Assembly: GCA_947632575.1 (NCBI GenBank)
Contig: CANRPV010000035.1
Coordinates: 1-11,368, forward strand
Origin: an uncultured Eggerthellaceae bacterium
GTDB taxonomy: Bacteria; Actinomycetota; Coriobacteriia; Coriobacteriales; Eggerthellaceae
Length of the DNA stretch: 11,368 bases
Reading direction: 5' to 3'
The position numbers and the translations under genes were made by a program. Position 1 is the stretch's first letter; each line of letters begins with the position of its first letter. Under the pieces are notes generated by a model that was not told the DNA's origin, made no database searches, and was given only the letters and a program-made list of their open reading frames with translations. Positions 1-4,767 of the stretch are shown piece by piece.

Positions 1-513
1 TGCGATCCTCATCACAAGGATCTGGGCAGTCAGTATGAGGCCAGTCGTTCGGTGGGCTTTGGTCCTGAGGCGCGTCGTCGCATCATGCTTGGATCCTATC
101 TGCTCTCATCGGGGGTTTATAACACCTACTACTACCCGGCGCAGCAGGTGCGTACCCTGATCACTCAGGACTACGCTCGCGCTTACGAGTCCGTCGATTG
201 CATTCTTGCTCCGGTTGCGCCGCGTACGGCCTTCAAATTCGGAGAGATAGGAGATCCCACCGAGATGTATCTCTCCGATATGTTTACCATCTCCATCAAT
301 ATCGCAGGTAATGGTGGCATGAGCATGCCCTTGGGGCTGGGAGAGGAAAGTCATCTTCCCGTTGGCGCCCAGCTGATCGCGCCGGCCTTTAAGGATGTGA
401 ACATGTTCCAGGTGGCCGCCGAACTCGAGCGCATCTATGGGAAGGCGCCGGTTGCTCCTGCTTTTGCGGGAGTCGGGCAAGAACTCACGCAGAGTGAAGG
501 GAGTGGCCGATGA
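1..513 (+). CDS. gatA: Asp-tRNA(Asn)/Glu-tRNA(Gln) amidotransferase subunit A, C-terminal part (5' end outside window)
   Basis: The frame is open from base 1, so only the last 170 residues are present. GatA is the amidase subunit of GatCAB: it frees ammonia from glutamine, which GatB uses to convert mischarged Glu-tRNA(Gln) (or Asp-tRNA(Asn)) in the cytoplasm. The visible part matches the C-terminal half of the amidase-signature family: a stretch reading GFGPEARRRIMLGSYLLSSG, then AQQVRTLI, ILAPVAPRTAF and MYLSDMFTISINIAG, followed by a final helix ending the fold. The Ser-cisSer-Lys catalytic residues lie upstream of the window and cannot be checked. The usual NLAGLPGISVP-type segment reads NIAGNGGMSMP here, a mild deviation. 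The stop codon overlaps the gatB start (ATGA), which implies translational coupling. A gatC gene would be expected just upstream. Confidence 0.95.
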   Translation, partial: CDPHHKDLGSQYEASRSVGFGPEARRRIMLGSYLLSSGVYNTYYYPAQQVRTLITQDYARAYESVDCILAPVAPRTAFKFGEIGDPTEMYLSDMFTISINIAGNGGMSMPLGLGEESHLPVGAQLIAPAFKDVNMFQVAAELERIYGKAPVAPAFAGVGQELTQSEGSGR

Positions 514-2081
514 AAAGCTTGACCGAGGCCTTGAAGGACTGGGAGGCGGTCATCGGACTGGAGATCCATGCTGAGCTGACCACACTGAATACCAAGATGT
601 TTTGCGGTTGCAAGCTGGAGTTCGGTGCCGAGCCCAACACCCATACTTGTCCGGTTTGCTTAGGTCTGCCGGGTGCGCTGCCGGTGCCGAATCGGGCTGC
701 TATCGAATCTATCGTTTTGGCTGGTTTGGCCACCAACTGCGAGATCGAGAAGCATTCGATGTTCTACCGGAAAAACTATATGTATCCAGACATGGCCAAG
801 AATTTCCAAACCACCCAAGGTCCTATCGCCTTTTGCATGCGGGGACATCTAGATTTGGCCATCGATGGTGCCGCCGCATCTGAACGTATCGATCTCGCGG
901 GACTCAATCCTGGCGAGAGCAGGGGAAACGTCACGAAAACCGAGGATGGCTACGTGGCTCACGTGGGCATCACGCGCATCCATATGGAAGAGGATGCCGG
1001 CAAGATGGTACATATTGGCGGCGGGGAAGGGCGCATCGCCGGTGCGACCCATTCGCTCGTTGACTACAATCGGGCCGGTACTCCGCTTATCGAATTGGTC
1101 ACAGAACCTGACCTGCGCACTCCCGAGGAAGCCCGTCACTTCATGCAGAAGTTGCGTCAGATCTATCTTACCTTGGGTATCTCCGATTGCTCTATGGAAG
1201 AGGGCAGTCTGCGCTGCGATGGAAACGTGTCGTTGCGCAGGCGTGGCAGCAAAGAGCTGGGTACGAAGACCGAGCTCAAGAATATGAATTCCTTTAAGAG
1301 CCTCCATGACGGCCTGGTCTATGAGATTTGTCGCCAGGCGGAGGTGCTTGAGGAGGGCGGCATCATCTATCAGGAGACCCGCCACTGGGATCCGTCCGCC
1401 AAGCGCACCATCGTCATGCGCGTAAAAGAGACCGCTGATGACTATCGACTCTTCCCCGAGCCGGATCTCGCTCCATACGACCTTGATGATGAGTTCATCG
1501 AAAGCGTGCGTCGTCGTTTACCGGAGCTGCCAGATCAAAAGGCGGCCCGTTATGAGAACAGCTGGAAGCTTTCGTCCTACGACGCGCGGCATCTGGTAGA
1601 TTCCCAGGCGACGGCGGACTTTTTCGACGCCTGCATGAACGAGGCTCAAGATGAGCTACTTGCGAAGCCCCTTGCCAATTTGGTGCTCAACGATCTAACC
1701 GCCTATCTGAACGGTCATGAGGGCGTGGAAGTTGACGATCTTTCCTTGACGCCTGGACGGGCGGTACAGTTGGTGAAGCTGGTCGCCGATGGCTCACTTT
1801 CCTCGAAGCAAGCCAAAGAGGTATTTGCCGCGGTGCTTGAGGAGGATAAGGATCCTGAGCAGATTATTCAGGAGAGGGGTCTTAAGCAGGTCTCTGACGC
1901 CAATACTATCGAAGCGGTGATAGATCAGGTGCTTGCCGACAATCCCGATAAGGTGGAGGCCTATCGTAAGGGGAAGACCGGCCTGAAGGGATTTTTCGTA
2001 GGTCAGTCCATGAAGGCGATGGGCGGTCAGGGCAATCCTCAGCTCATCAACGAGCTACTCGCTCGTAAATTGGATCAATAA
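510..2081 (+). CDS. gatB: Asp-tRNA(Asn)/Glu-tRNA(Gln) amidotransferase subunit B
   Basis: GatB (523 residues, slightly longer than the roughly 480 usual) phosphorylates the mischarged Glu or Asp on the tRNA and receives ammonia from GatA through an internal channel. The N-terminal cradle domain shows the family motifs: GLEIHAEL near residue 16, four cysteines at 32, 34, 47 and 50 (CGC...CPVC, the zinc-knuckle form seen in many GatBs), YMYPDMAKNFQ, HMEEDAGK from His158, DYNRAGTPLIELVTEPDL from Asp185, MEEGSLRCDGNVSLR from Met229 and TELKNMNSF. It continues through ETRHWDP and YRLFPEPDL into the helical and YqeY-like tail domain (about 370-523), which contacts the tRNA and ends in MGGQGNP...INELLARKL. 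The ATG overlaps the gatA stop by 4 bases and has a GAAGGGAG ribosome site just upstream. The gene closes this operon; no gatC follows. Confidence 0.98.
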   Translation: MKSLTEALKDWEAVIGLEIHAELTTLNTKMFCGCKLEFGAEPNTHTCPVCLGLPGALPVPNRAAIESIVLAGLATNCEIEKHSMFYRKNYMYPDMAKNFQTTQGPIAFCMRGHLDLAIDGAAASERIDLAGLNPGESRGNVTKTEDGYVAHVGITRIHMEEDAGKMVHIGGGEGRIAGATHSLVDYNRAGTPLIELVTEPDLRTPEEARHFMQKLRQIYLTLGISDCSMEEGSLRCDGNVSLRRRGSKELGTKTELKNMNSFKSLHDGLVYEICRQAEVLEEGGIIYQETRHWDPSAKRTIVMRVKETADDYRLFPEPDLAPYDLDDEFIESVRRRLPELPDQKAARYENSWKLSSYDARHLVDSQATADFFDACMNEAQDELLAKPLANLVLNDLTAYLNGHEGVEVDDLSLTPGRAVQLVKLVADGSLSSKQAKEVFAAVLEEDKDPEQIIQERGLKQVSDANTIEAVIDQVLADNPDKVEAYRKGKTGLKGFFVGQSMKAMGGQGNPQLINELLARKLDQ

Positions 2082-2088
2082 GAGGTTT

Positions 2089-2118
2089 CGATGGTCTTTT
2101 CGAAAGGGGAGACCATCG
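2089..2118 (+). terminator. Possible hairpin terminator after gatB (weak)
   Basis: Eight bases after the gatB stop there is a perfect 9-base inverted repeat, CGATGGTCT (2089-2097) and AGACCATCG (2110-2118), around a 12-base loop that could add three U-G pairs. No run of T follows directly, so a classical intrinsic terminator is only possible, not shown. The location at the end of the gat operon supports a role in RNA end formation or stabilisation. Confidence 0.35.
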
Positions 2119-2194
2119 TCGTCTGACTAGCGGTTTTACGAGGCATTATCTCTAGAAATCACCTGGAGAAAGCCATTGATTTACTGTGTCTAAC

Positions 2195-2225
2195 TTGACA
2201 TGGAGCTAACTCCATATGCTCTAAT
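2195..2225 (+). promoter_or_regulatory. MerR-type promoter with 19-base spacer and operator dyad
   Basis: A consensus -35 box TTGACA (2195-2200) and a 5-of-6 -10 box TCTAAT (2220-2225) are separated by exactly 19 bases, the over-long spacer that defines promoters remodelled by MerR-family activators. The spacer carries the dyad ATGGAG (2200-2205) / CTCCAT (2210-2215) with a 4-base centre, where MerR dimers bind. Transcription should start near 2232, about 30 bases before the regulator gene. The arrangement indicates that the regulator controls its own expression. That the adjacent MerR protein is the one binding here is inference from position. Confidence 0.85.
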
Positions 2226-2263
2226 TATGCTGTCTTAAGGCCATCTGAGTCCAAGGAATGGCT

Positions 2264-2647
2264 ATGAAAATCGCAGAAGTTAGCAAGCGCTACGGCATCT
2301 CTCCTGACACGCTTCGGTACTATGAGCGTATAGGCATTCTTGGCGAAATTCCCCGTAATAAAAGCGGTATCCGTGAATATACGGAAGCCAATGGCAAAAC
2401 CATTGAGTTTGTCAAATGTATGCGGGATGCGGGCATGTCGATCGAGTCACTGACCGAGTACATGACTCTCTTTTTCCAAGGGGATGGAACTATCGCCGCA
2501 CGCAAAGTAATCCTAGAAAAGCAGCGGGATGAAATCATGCAGCGCATCCAGAACCTCCAAGAGGCGCTCGATCGTCTTAATTTCAAGATCGACCATTACG
2601 AGGACAATATCGTTCCCGCTGAAAAGGCGATGAGGTCGGCCCTCTAA
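2264..2647 (+). CDS. MerR-family transcriptional regulator, AdhR-like (aldehyde/thiol-stress type)
   Basis: This is a 127-residue MerR-family regulator. Residues 1-70 form the winged helix-turn-helix: KIAEVSKRYGISPDTLRYYE, then RNKSGIREYTEANGKTIEF. A long C-terminal coiled coil (about 80-118) makes the dimer antiparallel helix. The protein has no metal-binding cysteine cluster, only one cysteine, in FVKCMRDAGMS. Counted from the chosen start this is Cys52, the same number I recall for the aldehyde-sensing cysteine of Bacillus subtilis AdhR, whose sequence is similar overall. I chose ATG 2264 over ATG 2258 because AAGGA at 2253-2257 directly abuts 2258 but sits 6 bases before 2264. The gene stands alone behind its own MerR-type promoter. 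No aldehyde dehydrogenase or reductase is adjacent, so its targets lie elsewhere, or include larBC by read-through. The family call is firm; the ligand is inference. Confidence 0.9.
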   Translation: MKIAEVSKRYGISPDTLRYYERIGILGEIPRNKSGIREYTEANGKTIEFVKCMRDAGMSIESLTEYMTLFFQGDGTIAARKVILEKQRDEIMQRIQNLQEALDRLNFKIDHYEDNIVPAEKAMRSAL

Positions 2648-2714
2648 CGAAAACGCTCCAATAGAAGCGCTCTAACTCTAACGCTCTATCGCCGGCTTTT
2701 TCGATCGGTTTTTC

Positions 2715-2735
2715 GCTTCGATATGGCTTCGATAT
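2715..2735 (+). repeat. Imperfect 11-base tandem repeat (two copies)
   Basis: GCTTCGATAT occurs at 2715-2724 and again at 2726-2735, an 11-base period. Both copies contain GCTTCG, which is complementary to CGAAGC at 2761-2766; the first copy, read from 2714, extends this to 7 pairs (CGCTTCG with CGAAGCG). The two copies could therefore compete for one downstream partner. TATAGT at 2733-2738 is also a fair -10 box, but there is no convincing -35. Function unknown. Confidence 0.5.
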
Positions 2736-2783
2736 AGTCGCTTAAGAAGTCCCCTCTGGCCGAAGCGCTGATCATCAAGTATC

Positions 2784-2817
2784 GTGTTAATGACTCGTAT
2801 GTGTTAATGACTCGTAT
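2784..2817 (+). repeat. Perfect 17-base tandem duplication upstream of larB
   Basis: The unit GTGTTAATGACTCGTAT is present twice with no gap, at 2784-2800 and 2801-2817. It lies 8 bases before the terminator hairpin in the larB leader. Because 17 is not a multiple of three, the two copies are read in different frames, which argues against a coding role. It may be a duplicated protein-binding site, a recent slippage duplication, or part of a leader RNA structure. Confidence 0.9.
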
Positions 2818-2824
2818 CTTATTT

Positions 2825-2855
2825 CACGCATGGTGCCAGCGCCATGCGTGTTTTT
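2825..2855 (+). terminator. Strong intrinsic terminator in the leader just before larB
   Basis: A perfect 9-base stem, CACGCATGG (2825-2833) with CCATGCGTG (2842-2850), is extended by a U-G and a G-C pair around a 4-base loop (2836-2839) and is followed at once by five T (2851-2855). This is a classical Rho-independent terminator on the + strand. It could end the merR transcript, 180 bases after its stop. However, it lies only 12 bases before the larB ribosome site, leaving no room for a promoter in between, so larB transcription must pass through it. That makes it a candidate attenuator (see findings). Confidence 0.85.
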
Positions 2856-2884
2856 ATCCGCAACCCGAGGAAGCGAGAAAAACA

Positions 2885-3781
2885 ATGGATCATTCTTGCG
2901 ATGTTGATTTTGAACCTGAAGATTCTTGCCAATCCGCCGGCTTGGGCGACTGCGCCAAGAGTGACATTTCTTGTCGGTCTGCTGTTTCTGCGGACTCTGC
3001 TCGTTTTGCTGACTCAGCTATTTCTGCCCCGCATGCCGAGGGCTTTAGTGATTTGGGATATGCCAAGGTCGATAGCGATCGCGAGCGTAGACAAGGAGTC
3101 GGCGAAGTCGTTTTTGGCGAGGGAAAGACGGCCGAGCAAATCGCGGGCATCATCAGAGCGCTCTCTCAGGCAGGTCAAAAGCGCATACTGATCACGCGCC
3201 TAGCGCCTGCTAAGGCTGAAAAGCTGACGATGATTCTTAAAGAGTTGGCAGCAGACGAAAGCACTCCAGACAAAGCTGGCCAGCACCGTGAAGCCGACGC
3301 AAACCCGAAACAGCGCTTCTCCTATTTCGAAAGCGCATCGATTGGCATCTGGGGAGGATTTCCTGAGCGCAGTGGAAACGGTCGGATTGTCATTGTCGCC
3401 GCAGGAACCAGTGACGTGTCCGTTGCGGAAGAGGCTGCCCTTACCGCGGAGTTTTTGGGTAATGAGGTTTCGCGTATCTACGACGTGGGTGTCGCGGGAA
3501 TTCACCGGCTGTTGTCTTTCCAGGATGAGCTGGCTTCCTCGCAGGTAGTGATAGCGGTGGCAGGCATGGAGGGCGCGCTGGCGAGTGTGGTGGGCGGATT
3601 GGTTCCCTGCCCGGTCATCGCGGTGCCCACAAGCATCGGTTACGGTGCTTCGTTTGGTGGAGTGGCTGCGCTTCTCGCTATGCTTAACTCTTGTGCAAGC
3701 GGAGTTTCAGTCGTCAATATTGATAATGGCTTTGGAGCCGCCTATCAGGCAAGCCTTATCAACCATCTATCAGCTCATTAA
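2885..3781 (+). CDS. larB: LarB, pyridinium-3,5-biscarboxylic acid mononucleotide synthase (NPN cofactor biosynthesis)
   Basis: LarB (298 residues) carboxylates and hydrolyses nicotinic acid adenine dinucleotide, the first step towards the nickel-pincer nucleotide cofactor. From about residue 52 the protein is typical: [29 protein letters not shown], then the PurE-like domain with [69 protein letters not shown] and MLNSCASG, in which Cys270 is the expected covalent catalytic cysteine. It ends [14 protein letters not shown]. The first 50 residues are not family-like: instead of the usual helical lead they are rich in Ser, Ala, Asp and carry cysteines at 5, 15, 23 and 30. I chose ATG 2885 because GAGGAAG (2867-2873) lies upstream. 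The frame stays open to 2801, but no ribosome site supports a longer form, and the terminator would fall inside it. larC follows after 34 bases. Confidence 0.93.
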   Translation: MDHSCDVDFEPEDSCQSAGLGDCAKSDISCRSAVSADSARFADSAISAPHAEGFSDLGYAKVDSDRERRQGVGEVVFGEGKTAEQIAGIIRALSQAGQKRILITRLAPAKAEKLTMILKELAADESTPDKAGQHREADANPKQRFSYFESASIGIWGGFPERSGNGRIVIVAAGTSDVSVAEEAALTAEFLGNEVSRIYDVGVAGIHRLLSFQDELASSQVVIAVAGMEGALASVVGGLVPCPVIAVPTSIGYGASFGGVAALLAMLNSCASGVSVVNIDNGFGAAYQASLINHLSAH

Positions 3782-3815
3782 CGATCGCAGATTTAATCGA
3801 AGGAGCTTTCTGGCT

Positions 3816-4679
3816 ATGGGAAGAATACTGTATTGGGACTGTTCATCGGGCATTTCTGGCGATATGGCCGTGGCCGCTTTACTCGACCTTGGCGCTGATG
3901 GGGACGCTGTGAAAGAGGCCTTGGAAAGTATTGAGGTAGAAGGCTTCGGCATAGAAGTGTCGCGGGTTATGAAGTCGGGCATCGATATCTGCGACTTCTC
4001 CGTGATTCTCGATCAAGCCCATGAGAATCATGATCATGACATGGCTTATCTCTATGGGCCTTGGCATGAGGATGACGATTCGCATCATCCTCATGAGCAT
4101 CATTCCCATGAACATCATTCTCACGGGCATCATTCCCATAAAGATCATTCCCATGAACACCGGGGACTTCAGGAGATCATTGCCATAATTGATGCCGCTA
4201 CGATGAATCCAGAGGCTAAGGCTTTGGCCACGGAGATTTTCACTATTCTCGCGGAAGCGGAATCAAAAGCGCACAACGTGCCGATCGAGGAGGTGCACTT
4301 CCACGAGGTCGGAGCCATAGACTCCATCGCCGATATCATTGCCTTTTCCGTGGCCTTCGACTCCCTTGCCGTTGAAGAAGTGGCTACCTCTCCGCTCTCT
4401 GAGGGTAGCGGTTTTGTCCGCTGTCAGCATGGGCTCATTCCCGTTCCCGTGCCGGCGGTTGCCAATATCGCATCTAGCTACGGCTTGCCACTGCGCTTTA
4501 TCCCGGTAGAAGGGGAGTTGGTGACCCCGACAGGAGCCGCTATCGTCGCCGCTACCCGTACGCTTGAGGCATTGCCCGATAGCGTGATCGTCAAGCGGGT
4601 AGGGATGGGAAACGGTAAACGCCACTATGAAACTCCTGGAATTCTGAGAGCCATTCTTCTCGAGACGCCTTCGGCATAA
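3816..4679 (+). CDS. larC: LarC-like nickel insertase, LarC1 part only (His-rich, lacks LarC2 domain)
   Basis: LarC inserts nickel into the pincer nucleotide, using CTP, as the last step of NPN synthesis. This 287-residue protein opens with WDCSSGISGDMAVAALLDLG, has VHFHEVGAIDSIADI at 160-174, SPLSEGSGFVRCQHG near 192, GELVTPTGAA near 233 and a tail VGMGNGKRHYETPGILRAIL. All of this is the LarC1 half. A stretch at 69-115 holds 19 histidines in HSHEH-like repeats, a probable nickel store or chelator. Full-length LarC is normally about 400 residues or more; in Lactiplantibacillus plantarum LarC1 and LarC2 are joined by a programmed frameshift. Here the stop is followed by only 88 bases before hisZG, so no LarC2 (the CTP-binding domain) is encoded. 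I chose ATG 3816 for its AAGGAG site at 3800-3805; an upstream open stretch to 3585 overlaps larB and is rejected. Confidence 0.9.
   Translation: MGRILYWDCSSGISGDMAVAALLDLGADGDAVKEALESIEVEGFGIEVSRVMKSGIDICDFSVILDQAHENHDHDMAYLYGPWHEDDDSHHPHEHHSHEHHSHGHHSHKDHSHEHRGLQEIIAIIDAATMNPEAKALATEIFTILAEAESKAHNVPIEEVHFHEVGAIDSIADIIAFSVAFDSLAVEEVATSPLSEGSGFVRCQHGLIPVPVPAVANIASSYGLPLRFIPVEGELVTPTGAAIVAATRTLEALPDSVIVKRVGMGNGKRHYETPGILRAILLETPSA
4083..4160 (+). repeat. His-codon-rich degenerate repeat inside larC
   Basis: CAT/CAC codons recur here with a period near 12-15 bases, encoding HHPHEHHSHEHHSHGHHSH and its continuation (residues 90-115 of LarC). The units differ by single bases (catcattcccatgaa, catcattctcacggg and similar), as expected from slippage or unequal-crossover expansion followed by drift. 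Such a tract is likely to vary in length between related strains. Confidence 0.85.
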
Positions 4680-4682
4680 GCC

Positions 4683-4710
4683 TTGCTTTAATACTCTACT
4701 GTGATAAAGT
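4683..4710 (+). promoter_or_regulatory. Candidate promoter of the his operon
   Basis: Between larC and hisZG there is a TTGCTT -35-like box (4683-4688), a 16-base spacer and TAAAGT (4705-4710) as -10, preceded by TGA, giving an extended -10 (TGATAAAGT). Transcription would start near 4717 and leave a leader of about 50 bases. That leader is too short for a T-box, and no His-rich leader peptide is visible. The his genes could also be read from the lar promoter. Confidence 0.4.
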
Positions 4711-4767
4711 ACGGTACGTTTTGATTGCTTACAGCGCAATGAACGATAGACGGAAAGAAGGCGCTTT

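Noticed and set aside
2672..2713. Terminator of merR around the T runs near 2697 and 2709
   Set aside because: Only a 3-base CCG/CGG stem can be formed before the T run, which is too weak. The hairpin at 2825-2855 is far stronger.
2790..2807. Five-codon ORF (MTRMC) in the 17-base repeat as a leader peptide
   Set aside because: It has no ribosome site and no run of a regulatory codon, so it is too short to mean anything on its own.
2801..2884. Longer larB starting at GTG 2801 or ATG 2807
   Set aside because: The frame is open, but neither start has a ribosome site, the added residues lack family resemblance, and the terminator hairpin lies inside this stretch. ATG 2885 has a GAGGAAG site.
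2844..3191. Open frame overlapping the larB start that encodes two hydrophobic stretches
   Set aside because: It has no ribosome site, begins inside the terminator stem and lies over the Ser/Ala-rich part of larB, whose +1 reading naturally gives Leu/Val-rich sequence. Treated as a shadow.
3585..3815. N-terminal extension of larC overlapping larB
   Set aside because: The 77 extra residues are larB read out of frame. The LarC family start and an AAGGAG site are at 3816.
4680..4767. T-box or His-codon attenuator in front of the his operon
   Set aside because: There are only 88 bases, with no T-box sequence, no terminator-antiterminator pair and no His-rich leader peptide.
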